The notes under the pieces were generated by a model that was given only the letters and a program-made list of their open reading frames with translations, was not told the origin of the DNA and did no database searches. 64,000 nt of DNA from Dawidia cretensis. GTDB lineage: Bacteria; Bacteroidota; Bacteroidia; Cytophagales; Cyclobacteriaceae. Positions 48,284 to 56,025 of the stretch are shown piece by piece. The stretch is from the NCBI RefSeq assembly GCF_018598175.1, contig NZ_JAHESE010000001.1:310001-374000 (forward strand). Reading direction: 5' to 3'. Made by a program: the position numbers and the translations under genes. Each line of letters starts with the position of its first letter. Positions within the stretch are counted from its first letter, which is position 1.

Positions 48284-48745
48284 TTAACGTCTCACATAAA
48301 CACGGCCACCAGGTCTGTTCGTATCGAGGTACGTATTGAAATCATCGTCATAGTACTCGTCTACTTCCACACGGGTAGCGTGGTGTACATCTACGTGACG
48401 CATGGCCACCGGTAAACCCGCGCTTACGTTCCAGTTTCTGCCGCCAAACGATATATATACCTGGCGTTGGTAATCATAATATACGTTATAGTCCTGGTAG
48501 TAGACATACCGCACCGGGCGGGGATGGTGATAAACAACACGACGCTCGACCGGCGCATGGTGATGGTGATGGACGACGCGCACCTCGTGGCCGCAGTGAC
48601 GGTTGTGATGGTGCACAGGGTGCTTGTCGTGATGATGATGCTCACCATGATGATGGCCGCCACGATTACCTTGTGCATATACGCCTACACTGGAACCGGC
48701 CAACAACGCTATCGATGCTGCGCGTAAAAAGATCGTCGTTTTCAT
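48284..48745 (-). CDS. Secreted histidine-rich protein
   Basis: A 153-residue protein with signal peptide (MKTTIFLRAASIALLAG...VYAQ). Residues ~28-75 are crowded with His (HHHGEHHHHDKHPVHHHNRH and HHHHHAPVERR), suitable for binding zinc, nickel or copper outside the cytoplasm. The second half is Tyr/Arg-rich (VRYVYYQDYNVYYDYQ) with a possible short beta domain. A metal-chelating or sequestering role is inferred; no transporter is adjacent. Confidence 0.78.
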   Translation of the reverse strand: MKTTIFLRAASIALLAGSSVGVYAQGNRGGHHHGEHHHHDKHPVHHHNRHCGHEVRVVHHHHHAPVERRVVYHHPRPVRYVYYQDYNVYYDYQRQVYISFGGRNWNVSAGLPVAMRHVDVHHATRVEVDEYYDDDFNTYLDTNRPGGRVYVRR

Positions 48746-48854
48746 AAGTACTCGTTTTTAATCTCGGAGGTAAACCCCTTGACCCTACAAATGCAAACGC
48801 AGTGCCAGTTGTAAAACATGTTGGATCGGGCCTGAGCACCAAGCCATTACAAGC

Positions 48855-49208
48855 CTAACGGCGATCTTTTTTTTCCTTGCTCAGGTCACCCAGGATGCTG
48901 TTGATCAGGGAAAGTAGAAGGCTAAACGCAAGCGCCCACCAAAAACCATCGACGCGAAAGCCGGGTGTCAGGAAGTCTACCAGCTGGATCATGAGCGCAT
49001 TGATCACCAACAGAAAAAGCCCCAGTGTAAAGACAGTGACAGGTATTGTGAACACAACCAGAATGGGTTTTACGATAGCGTTCACCAGCGCCAGCACGAC
49101 GGCGACCAGCAGCGCGTACCCATAATGATCTACGTGCACACCTGGCAACAGGTACGCACCAATTAAAACTGCCAGTCCGCTCAACAAAAAACCGATGATT
49201 CCGTTCAT
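48855..49208 (-). CDS. YvlD/phage holin family 4 membrane protein
   Basis: A 117-residue protein with four predicted transmembrane helices (LSGLAVLIGAYLLPGVHVD, LLVAVVLALVNAIVKPILVV, LGLFLLVINALMIQLVDFL, WWALAFSLLLSLINSI). The segment VKPILVVFTIPVTVFTLG is typical of the YvlD / mycobacterial four-TMS holin superfamily. These chromosomal copies are not lysis holins; function is unknown. Divergent from the exonuclease-GIY-YIG gene. Confidence 0.85.
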   Translation of the reverse strand: MNGIIGFLLSGLAVLIGAYLLPGVHVDHYGYALLVAVVLALVNAIVKPILVVFTIPVTVFTLGLFLLVINALMIQLVDFLTPGFRVDGFWWALAFSLLLSLINSILGDLSKEKKDRR

Positions 49209-49264
49209 TTTAGGGCTTCAAAAATTTGGTTGAAGTTCTGCTTTTACCTTTAGATGTCAAACTC

Positions 49265-49272
49265 TAAATTTG
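49265..49272 (+). promoter_or_regulatory. -7 promoter element TAAATTTG, 3 bases before ATG
   Basis: Perfect TAnnTTTG ending at 49272; the ATG is at 49276. TTTT 19 bases upstream (49242-49245) is a weak -33. Predicts a leaderless mRNA for the exonuclease/GIY-YIG gene. Confidence 0.45.
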
Positions 49273-49275
49273 AAC

Positions 49276-50646
49276 ATGTACGCGATTGTTGACATCGAAA
49301 CGACGGGAGGATTTGCGGCGAGTCATCGCATTACCGAGATCGCGATTTATCACCACGACGGCATTCGCATTACGGACAGCTACCGGTCACTGGTAAACCC
49401 GGGCCGCGAAATTCCATACTATATCACAGGCCTTACCGGCATCACCACAGAAATGGTGATGGATGCGCCTTCGTTTGAAGAAATTGCCGAAGAGGTGTTC
49501 GCGAAACTCGACGGACGCGTATTTATCGCACACAATGCGCACTTCGACTATTCATTCATCAAACAGGAATTTGAGATGGTCGGTGTGAACTGGCAACCAC
49601 GCAAACTGTGCACCGTGCGCTTGAGTCGTAAGATCGTACCGGGATTGCGCTCGTACAGTTTAGGTAGCCTGGCCGAAAGCCTCGGCATACAAATTGAAAA
49701 CCGCCACCGCGCAGACGGCGACGCACATGCCACCGTGAAGATCTTTCACGAGCTGCTGGAGCGCGATCGTGAAGGCCATATCCTAAAGGCGCTTAAGAAA
49801 AATTCAGGCGAAACCATTTTGCCGCCCAACCTGCCAAAAGAAGAGTTTGACAAATTACCATCGCTACCGGGTGTATATTATTTTCTGAACGCACGCGGAC
49901 AAGTGATCTATGTCGGCAAAGCCATCAACATCAAGAAACGTATTGCCGGACACTTTTCCGGCGACGCCCGTGAGTGGAGCCGCTCGAAGATCCGGAACGA
50001 AATACACCATGTTACCTTCGAGCTTACCGGCAACGAATTGATTGCCCTCATTCTGGAGTCGCAGGAAATTCGCCGCCTGTGGCCAAAGTATAACCAGGCA
50101 CAAAAACAGAAAGTAGAAGAGTGGGGCCTTTTCAGCTACGAAGATCGCAACGGATACCTTCGATTTACAGCAAACATTATTACCAAAGGCACTTTTCCGC
50201 TGATCCGTTTTGGCAACAAAAGCGACGCCTGGAATTTTCTGTGGGAGAAAGTACGCGAATTTGAGCTCTGCCCCAAGCTTTCCGGACTACAGATCGCAAA
50301 GGGACTCTGCTTCGCCCATCAGACAGGCGAATGTCGCGGTGCCTGCGAAGGAGTCGAAGGTGCAGCAGACTATAACAATCGCTTAACGCAAGCCGTTGTA
50401 TCCTTTAAAGCTTCAGGCAGCAGCGTAGCACTTATTGGCAGAGGTCGCAATATAGAAGAACAGTCGCTTGTGCTGGTAGACAAAGGTGTGTATTGTGGCT
50501 TTGGCTATTTCGGCCGCGACGTAGCCATCACTGATTTTGAATCCGCGCGCACCTACGTACGGGTAAGCCCCGAAACACCGATTGTACAAAACGTTGTTAA
50601 TTCGTACCTCTCCAATCCGCGAGACGTTGAATTGGTTGTTTTTTAA
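49276..50646 (+). CDS. DnaQ-type exonuclease fused to UvrC-like GIY-YIG endonuclease
   Basis: A 456-residue two-nuclease protein. Residues 1-170: DEDDh 3'-5' exonuclease (AIVDIETT with D6/E8, FIAHNAHFDYSFI, HRADGDAHATV). Residues ~195-280: GIY-YIG domain (LPGVYYFLNARGQVIYVGKAINIKKR) as in the UvrC N-terminus and Cho. Later there is a UvrC-like Cys motif (CFAHQTGECRGAC). The UvrC UvrB-binding and RNase H-like C-terminal domains are absent. Such fusions are known in Bacteroidota and Actinobacteria; a repair role linked to UvrAB is likely but unproven. ATG 49276 is chosen because an upstream TTG overlaps the promoter box. Confidence 0.92.
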   Translation: MYAIVDIETTGGFAASHRITEIAIYHHDGIRITDSYRSLVNPGREIPYYITGLTGITTEMVMDAPSFEEIAEEVFAKLDGRVFIAHNAHFDYSFIKQEFEMVGVNWQPRKLCTVRLSRKIVPGLRSYSLGSLAESLGIQIENRHRADGDAHATVKIFHELLERDREGHILKALKKNSGETILPPNLPKEEFDKLPSLPGVYYFLNARGQVIYVGKAINIKKRIAGHFSGDAREWSRSKIRNEIHHVTFELTGNELIALILESQEIRRLWPKYNQAQKQKVEEWGLFSYEDRNGYLRFTANIITKGTFPLIRFGNKSDAWNFLWEKVREFELCPKLSGLQIAKGLCFAHQTGECRGACEGVEGAADYNNRLTQAVVSFKASGSSVALIGRGRNIEEQSLVLVDKGVYCGFGYFGRDVAITDFESARTYVRVSPETPIVQNVVNSYLSNPRDVELVVF

Positions 50647-50678
50647 AGGAAAAATGCGCGACAATCCGACGCAAGGGT

Positions 50679-50686
50679 TAAGTTTG
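50679..50686 (+). promoter_or_regulatory. -7 promoter element TAAGTTTG for the M20 peptidase
   Basis: Perfect TAnnTTTG, 20 bases ahead of the ATG. A -33 TTTG at the expected distance is not present. Confidence 0.4.
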
Positions 50687-50706
50687 CAGCAGTCAACTAA
50701 CCCAAC

Positions 50707-52068
50707 ATGACAACAAAAGAATTTATTACCGCCAACAAGGATAGATTTCTCTCCGAGCTATTCGACTGGCTACGCATTCCTTCTGTCAGTGCCGACAGCA
50801 AACACAAGCAAGACGTACGAAAAGCGGCCGAGTTTTTAAAAGAAAAATTCACAGCCGCGGGCGTAGACAACGTGGAGATCAACGAAACAAAGGGTCACCC
50901 CATTGTATACGCCGAAAAACTGATAGACCCCTCGTTGCCAACGGTACTGGTGTACGGCCACTACGATGTGCAGCCGCCCGACCCGCTCAACCTGTGGGAT
51001 ACACCCCCCTTTGAACCGGTCATCCGCAACGAAAAGATCTACGCGCGCGGCGCCTGCGACGACAAAGGTCAGGTATACATGCACGTGAAAGCCTTCGAGG
51101 CCATGATGAAACTGAACCTGCTGCCATGCAACATCAAGTTTATGGTAGAAGGCGAAGAAGAAGTTGGTTCCGACAACCTCGGCGACTTTGTAAAAGCAAA
51201 CAAAGCCAAGCTCAAGTCCGACGTCATCCTGATCTCCGACACAGCCCTCATCTCCCTGGAGCACCCCTCCATCACAACCGGCCTGCGCGGCCTGAGCTAC
51301 ATGGAGGTGGAAGTAACCGGCCCCAACCGCGACCTGCACTCGGGTGTGTATGGCGGTGCCGTTGCCAACCCCATCAACGTGCTCTGCAACATGATCGACT
51401 CGTTGCACGACAAAGACGGCAAGGTGACCATTCCCGGCTTCTACGATAAAGTTGCCGAGCTCACCGCAGCCGAACGCACAGACCTCAATAAAGCGCCGTT
51501 CAGCCTGGACGACTACAAAAAGGAATTGGGCATCGACGAGATCAAAGGCGAAAAAGGATATACCACACTCGAGCGCACCGGCGTAAGACCCACATTGGAT
51601 GTCAATGGCATCTGGGGCGGCTACACCGGTGAAGGGGCTAAGACTGTGTTGCCGTCAAAGGCAAGCGCCAAGATTTCCATGCGACTGGTACCAAATCAGG
51701 TCAGCGCCGAAATTACGGAGCTCTTCACAAACCACTTCAAAGCAATCGCTCCACCGTACGTAAAGGTTAAAGTAATGGCACATCACGGCGGCGAGCCCGC
51801 GGTAACGCCTACAAACTCGGACGCATACCGTGCCGCAAGCAAAGCTTTTGAAGAAGTATTTGGTAAGAGTCCCATCCCGACACGCGATGGTGGAAGTATC
51901 CCGATCGTGGCACTGTTCAAAAAAGAGCTGGGACTTGATACAGTATTGATGGGATTCGGACTCGACACCGATGCACTGCATTCACCCAATGAACACTATG
52001 GAGTGAACAACTTCCTGGTAGGGATTGAAACCATTGTGGCGTTCTACAAACACTACGCAAAGAAATAA
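50707..52068 (+). CDS. M20 family metallodipeptidase
   Basis: A 453-residue dizinc dipeptidase or Cys-Gly/carnosinase-type enzyme. Zinc ligands: H85 and D87 in VYGHYDVQPPD, D118 in GACDDKGQ, and Glu150/151 in VEGEEEVGS as general base and ligand. The lid domain (about residues 215-340) is intact. No signal peptide, so it is cytoplasmic. Exact dipeptide preference unknown. Followed by a strong terminator. Confidence 0.92.
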   Translation: MTTKEFITANKDRFLSELFDWLRIPSVSADSKHKQDVRKAAEFLKEKFTAAGVDNVEINETKGHPIVYAEKLIDPSLPTVLVYGHYDVQPPDPLNLWDTPPFEPVIRNEKIYARGACDDKGQVYMHVKAFEAMMKLNLLPCNIKFMVEGEEEVGSDNLGDFVKANKAKLKSDVILISDTALISLEHPSITTGLRGLSYMEVEVTGPNRDLHSGVYGGAVANPINVLCNMIDSLHDKDGKVTIPGFYDKVAELTAAERTDLNKAPFSLDDYKKELGIDEIKGEKGYTTLERTGVRPTLDVNGIWGGYTGEGAKTVLPSKASAKISMRLVPNQVSAEITELFTNHFKAIAPPYVKVKVMAHHGGEPAVTPTNSDAYRAASKAFEEVFGKSPIPTRDGGSIPIVALFKKELGLDTVLMGFGLDTDALHSPNEHYGVNNFLVGIETIVAFYKHYAKK

Positions 52069-52091
52069 CCCGCAGCAAAGGCTGTAAAAGA

Positions 52092-52127
52092 AAAGCTCCT
52101 CCTTTCTTTCGAAGGGAGGAGCTTTTT
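52092..52127 (+). terminator. Terminator of the M20 peptidase gene
   Basis: Stem AAAGCTCCTCCTTTC / GAAGGGAGGAGCTTT (one G-U pair) followed by TTG after a T run. Confidence 0.88.
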
Positions 52128-52221
52128 GTTTAGGAGAAAACTTGCTTCCGCTCAAACACGCGATTACTTATCCTATTAGCTTCCTCCACGGTCCTATAAA
52201 ATAGAACCGTCATGCTCCGTT

Positions 52222-52258
52222 CAGATGTCTCCTCCATATTTCCACCGCACAACATCTG
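52222..52258. repeat. Hairpin repeat copy A
   Basis: Arms CAGATGT and ACATCTG separated by 23 bases. Aligns colinearly with copy B with one short gap. Confidence 0.6.
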
Positions 52259-52359
52259 AACCAGCTCACAAGAGAGTTTCTCTCTACCCAACACACACCA
52301 TTCCCCATCACCGAAACTTTCCGTTTAGTCCCGACCTCTCGGAACCGCCACGCCGTGCC

Positions 52360-52397
52360 CAGGTGTCTCCGACCGCAAGCCCATCACGCAACACCTG
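52360..52397. repeat. Hairpin repeat copy B
   Basis: Arms CAGGTGT and ACACCTG. Compared with copy A both arms change together (A-T to G-C), a compensatory substitution that keeps the stem. Confidence 0.6.
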
Positions 52398-52546
52398 AAC
52401 TATACCACCTCACGCCTAACTATTTCCATTTTTCCCTGTCTCCTCGCCCCGACATTCAGGACTACGACACTTAAACCATATCACAATCTCTACCATTTCT
52501 CATTCTCTTGAAAGAATACACTGTATATCCTTCCGGAATATCCCAA

Positions 52547-53599
52547 TCAAAACAAACTCAAATTCCCACCCTTCCTAAACTTTGTCAGATCGATTGGCGG
52601 CATCGTTTTGTCTCCGAAATACTTCTTTTTCGATGCCCGAAACAATTGATGTATAACCTGTGCAAAATTTCCCTCGCCAGTCATACGTCGTCCAAAGTTT
52701 GAATCGTTCACTTTGCCGCCATGCATCTCACAGATTTGATGCCACACCTTCTCGAAACGATCTGGAAAATTCTTACGCAACCAGTCTTCAAAGATCTGAC
52801 CGATCGAACCATTCAGCCGCACGACGGTCATCCCCGCGCTCAATGCACCGTGTTCACTTGCTGCTTTTAGTACCTGCGGAATTTCATGATGATTCAAGCC
52901 CGGTATAATGGGTGCATTCATAACCCCGACCGGTATCCCCGCCTTCGCCAATACTTCCACAGTCTTGAGCCGCTTGATCGCGCTTGCCGTACGCGGTTCC
53001 ATCACACTGCGCAATTTCTCGTCCAGCGTAGTAATAGAAATGTATACATGCACCAGGTTATCTTGCGCCAGATCTTTTAGTAAATCCAAATCGCGTAGTA
53101 TCAACCCGTTCTTTGTAATCATTCCCAACGGATGGCGGTAGCGCGCAAATACCTTTAACATATTGCGCGTAATTTCCATCTTACGCTCGAGCGGCTGATA
53201 ACAATCCGTATTACCCGATACACTGATCGGCACAGCCTGCCATGTCGGACTCAACAACATTTTCTCCAACAATTGCGGAGCATTCTTCTTTACAATGATC
53301 TTGCTTTCAAAATCAATTCCTGCACTAAAGCCCCAATACTCGTGCGTATTGCGCGCATAACAATAGATACAACCGTGCTCACATCCCTGGTAGGGATTGG
53401 TTGAATACATCATGCCCAGATCCGGACTGGTCACCTTGTTCACAATGGTCTTTGACGTCTCAAAGAACACCTGCGTGGTGGGCGCCTCCATCAGCGGCTC
53501 GTCCAATCCCTCCACGTGGTCCGTGACATACTGAGCCTTCAGAAATTTATTACCTGTTCTGATTTGTGCACCCCGGCCTTTGAAATACTCGTCATCCAT
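52547..53599 (-). CDS. PA0069/SPL-like radical SAM protein
   Basis: A 350-residue radical SAM enzyme. The [4Fe-4S] motif is C73-x3-C77-x2-C80 in GCEHGCIYCYARNTHEYWG; the Cys spacing and surrounding sequence match the PA0069 family, related to spore photoproduct lyase-like proteins of unknown reaction. SAM-binding features downstream include ISVSGNTDCYQPLE and GVMNAPIIPGLNHHEIP. It is odd among its neighbours: a strong Shine-Dalgarno sequence, paired palindromes in the promoter, and an AT-rich upstream gap. Its stop abuts the unusual non-coding stretch. Confidence 0.9.
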   Translation of the reverse strand: MDDEYFKGRGAQIRTGNKFLKAQYVTDHVEGLDEPLMEAPTTQVFFETSKTIVNKVTSPDLGMMYSTNPYQGCEHGCIYCYARNTHEYWGFSAGIDFESKIIVKKNAPQLLEKMLLSPTWQAVPISVSGNTDCYQPLERKMEITRNMLKVFARYRHPLGMITKNGLILRDLDLLKDLAQDNLVHVYISITTLDEKLRSVMEPRTASAIKRLKTVEVLAKAGIPVGVMNAPIIPGLNHHEIPQVLKAASEHGALSAGMTVVRLNGSIGQIFEDWLRKNFPDRFEKVWHQICEMHGGKVNDSNFGRRMTGEGNFAQVIHQLFRASKKKYFGDKTMPPIDLTKFRKGGNLSLF

Positions 53600-53605
53600 G
53601 CTCGT

Positions 53606-53613
53606 CCTCCTTT
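53606..53613 (-). promoter_or_regulatory. Strong Shine-Dalgarno AAAGGAGG
   Basis: On the minus strand AAAGGAGG lies 6 bases before the ATG of the radical SAM gene, the only canonical spacing of this strength I saw in the window. It supports ATG 53599. Confidence 0.75.
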
Positions 53614-53639
53614 CTGATAACCCGTAACCAACACCACAT

Positions 53640-53680
53640 AGTTATCTAATTTAATTAGTATTGTCAACTAATTTCATTAG
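53640..53680. promoter_or_regulatory. Paired 13-bp palindromes around a TTGACA box
   Basis: CTAATTTAATTAG (53646-53658, perfect) and CTAATTTCATTAG (53668-53680, one mismatch) are 22 bases apart start to start, two helical turns. Between them, on the minus strand, is TTGACA (53667-53662), a canonical -35 hexamer; no good -10 lies at 17 bases (ATAACT at 16). Likely operator pair for a dimeric regulator controlling the radical SAM gene and perhaps the divergent PLP gene. Confidence 0.55.
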
Positions 53681-53737
53681 AATAAATTATCCTGCCCCGC
53701 TTTCTCCAATTGCTTATTTTCGCTCAAATTCCTCGGC

Positions 53738-54610
53738 TTGCTAACGTATCATTCTACTCCCGTCATCCCAATCTACGACGACACGCTGGCCGCCGCCGAC
53801 GTCACGCTCCACATAAAGCGCGAAGACCTAAACCACCCACACATCTCCGGCAACAAATGGTGGAAGTTAAAATACAACTTGGAAGCCGCACAACAACAAG
53901 GACATAACACCGTGCTTACGTTCGGCGGTGCTTACTCGAATCATCTCTACGCTACCGCTGCCGCCGCACATGCACTGGGGCTGAAAAGCATAGGCGTTGT
54001 GCGCGGCGAAGAAACTACACCGCTTAATCCCACCCTGGCATTTGCGCAAGCCATGGGCATGCATATGCACTACAGTAGCCGGGAAGAATATCGTCAAAAG
54101 ACGGAAGAGGGTTTTCTGAAAACACTGCAGAAACAGTTCGGCAAGTTCTATACTATCCCCGAAGGCGGCACCAACGCACTCGCCATAAAAGGCACACGCG
54201 AATTTGCAACGACATTCCCCGTCGAGCCTTTCGACTATATATGCCTCGCCGTAGGAACCGGCGGTACAATAGCAGGAATTATACAAGGCGCTGCTTACGG
54301 AGAGATCATCGGATTTTCAGCGCTCAAAGGAAGCTTCCTCACAGAGGATGTAACGACGTTACTGAACACCGATCAACCTGCACGCCCTTGGCACATCAAT
54401 GATCAATACCACATGGGTGGCTATGCAAAAAAGAATGATACGCTGATTGCATTTATAAAAAGCTTCCAGGCTAAACACAACATCCCGCTCGATTTCGTTT
54501 ATACTGGAAAGATGATATGGGGTATTTATGATCTCGTTCAACAAGGCTACTTCGCGCGCGGCAGCAGAATCCTCGCGATCCACACGGGCGGGCTCCAGGG
54601 AAACGGCTAG
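53738..54610 (+). CDS. D-cysteine desulfhydrase / ACC deaminase family PLP enzyme
   Basis: A 290-residue fold-type II PLP enzyme. The Schiff-base lysine is K40 in SGNKWWKLKYNLE; FGGAYSNHLYA (about residues 62-72) is the substrate-carboxylate loop and AVGTGGTIAGI near residue 173 binds the phosphate. The family includes D-cysteine desulfhydrase and ACC deaminase; true ACC deaminases carry extra residues that I cannot confirm, so the broad call is safer. The start is TTG 53738. Overlaps the convergent TauE gene by 4 bases. Confidence 0.85.
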   Translation: MLTYHSTPVIPIYDDTLAAADVTLHIKREDLNHPHISGNKWWKLKYNLEAAQQQGHNTVLTFGGAYSNHLYATAAAAHALGLKSIGVVRGEETTPLNPTLAFAQAMGMHMHYSSREEYRQKTEEGFLKTLQKQFGKFYTIPEGGTNALAIKGTREFATTFPVEPFDYICLAVGTGGTIAGIIQGAAYGEIIGFSALKGSFLTEDVTTLLNTDQPARPWHINDQYHMGGYAKKNDTLIAFIKSFQAKHNIPLDFVYTGKMIWGIYDLVQQGYFARGSRILAIHTGGLQGNG

Positions 54611-55377
54611 CGCAATAGCATAAGCACCGCCGCCAGCACTGTCATGGCCTTAATAAACCAACGGTACGTTTTATCTTTTAAATGCTTTACAATGACGATA
54701 CCAATATATGCGCCCACGGCAATCGCCGGCAGCGCGATGAGATCAAGCAAGATGCTATTCCAGGTAATCGTATGCCAGCTCCATACATGAAAGGGGATCT
54801 TAAAACAATTCATGACCATAAAGAACCACGCCGTCGTACCGATGAATGAATTCTTGGGTAGACGCATGGAGAGAAAGTATATTGCCATAACAGAACCGGC
54901 CAGGTTTCCCACCATCGACGTAAACCCACCCGTCGTGCCTGCCAATCCAGCAAACCAGGAACTATCCGGAACATCTTCCTTCCGCCCGTACTCCAACCAG
55001 ATCATGATGATCACCGTCAGAATAATGATCACTGCCATGATCAGCCGGAATACATCGTCAGGTATACTTTTGCCGACAATCGTGCCAAGGATGGTCCCTA
55101 CTACCGCCCAGGGAAAAAGCTTGCGTAAGTATTTCCACTCGGCATGACGATGATAGTATAACACGCCCAGGATATCCGCCATACAAAGAATAGGTAGCAT
55201 AATACCGCTGGAAAGCTGACCGCCAAACACCGATGCCAGCAACGGTACCGCCATCATTCCCATACCATGCACGCCTGCCTTGGACATCCCAATAAAGATC
55301 GCTACCAGGAAAAATATAAAAAGATCGGCAACCGATAGCTCAAATGAAAAAAGAGAGATCATACCGGGTATGGGCAT
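54607..55377 (-). CDS. TauE/SafE family sulfite or organic-anion exporter
   Basis: A 256-residue membrane protein with about eight transmembrane helices; family features include FIGMSKAGVHGMGMMAVPLLA near the N-terminus and AGTTGGFTSMVGNLAGSVM in the middle. Members move sulfite, sulfoacetate or similar anions. ATG 55377 overlaps the kinase stop (TGATG), indicating coupling; a TTG one codon upstream is also possible. Proximity to a possible cysteine desulfhydrase hints at sulfur handling, which is only a suggestion. Confidence 0.88.
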   Translation of the reverse strand: MPIPGMISLFSFELSVADLFIFFLVAIFIGMSKAGVHGMGMMAVPLLASVFGGQLSSGIMLPILCMADILGVLYYHRHAEWKYLRKLFPWAVVGTILGTIVGKSIPDDVFRLIMAVIIILTVIIMIWLEYGRKEDVPDSSWFAGLAGTTGGFTSMVGNLAGSVMAIYFLSMRLPKNSFIGTTAWFFMVMNCFKIPFHVWSWHTITWNSILLDLIALPAIAVGAYIGIVIVKHLKDKTYRWFIKAMTVLAAVLMLLR

Positions 55378-56009
55378 CAAACATGAAATAAGCTGTTCAG
55401 CTCAAGATCGATCTTATTGACGATAAAAGAAAAATCCTCTACACGTTCAACAAAGTCCAGCTCGTTCACATCGATTATTAGTAAACGGCCCGGCTTGTAG
55501 TGTTGAATCCAGTTTTCGTAATGTGTGTTGAGATTCTTCAGATAGTCAAGTCGGATGGAATATTCATAATCACGACCCCGCTTTTCGATTTGACGCACCA
55601 GCTTGGGAATGTCGGCCCTTAAATAGATCAGCAAATCAGGCGGCTGCACAAACGCGATCATCGACTGAAAGGTGTCCAGGTAGCAGGCATAGTCACGCTC
55701 CGACATAAAGCCACTGCGGCGCAGGTTCGCCGCAAATATATAGGCGTCTTCGTAGATGGTGCGGTCTTGTACCGTGATCTTCTCACTGGCGCGTATCCGG
55801 GCTACTTGCTTGAAGCGGCTTGTCAGGAAATAGATTTGTACATGAAACGCCCACCGTGGCATATCGCCGTAAAAGTCGCGCAAATAGGGGTTGTCTTCCA
55901 CTGATTCAAGTAGCGCTTCCCATCCATAGTGTCGTGCGAGTTTTTGGGACAGGGTGGTCTTGCCACACCCGATGTTACCACAAATGGCAATATGCTTCAG
56001 TTCCTGCAT
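55377..56009 (-). CDS. Deoxynucleoside kinase
   Basis: Phosphorylates deoxynucleosides for nucleotide salvage. P-loop GNIGCGKTT (11-19), the DRTIYEDAYIF motif near residue 82 (DRS-like catalytic site) and the lid arginines near LVRQIEKRGRDYEYS (about 145) mark the dNK/dGK family. 210 residues. Middle gene of the corA-kinase-TauE run. Confidence 0.9.
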   Translation of the reverse strand: MQELKHIAICGNIGCGKTTLSQKLARHYGWEALLESVEDNPYLRDFYGDMPRWAFHVQIYFLTSRFKQVARIRASEKITVQDRTIYEDAYIFAANLRRSGFMSERDYACYLDTFQSMIAFVQPPDLLIYLRADIPKLVRQIEKRGRDYEYSIRLDYLKNLNTHYENWIQHYKPGRLLIIDVNELDFVERVEDFSFIVNKIDLELNSLFHV

Positions 56010-56025
56010 ACAGATCGGTGCCGGC

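Larger units (their letters stand above)
52130..52546. other. 420-base non-coding stretch with paired hairpins
   Basis: No credible gene. The plus strand is pyrimidine-rich, unlike the neighbours. Two related inverted repeats occur: CAGATGT ... ACATCTG (52222-52258) and CAGGTGT ... ACACCTG (52360-52397), each followed by GAAC and both opening with TCTCC after the first arm. A perfect AGAGAG-TTT-CTCTCT hairpin is at 52271-52285. It may be a remnant of an insertion or a structured RNA. Confidence 0.55.

Noticed and set aside
52130-52546. A decayed protein gene on the minus strand (about 60-codon open segment near 52130-52310)
   Set aside because: Short, interrupted by stops, without recognisable domain; recorded instead as a non-coding stretch.
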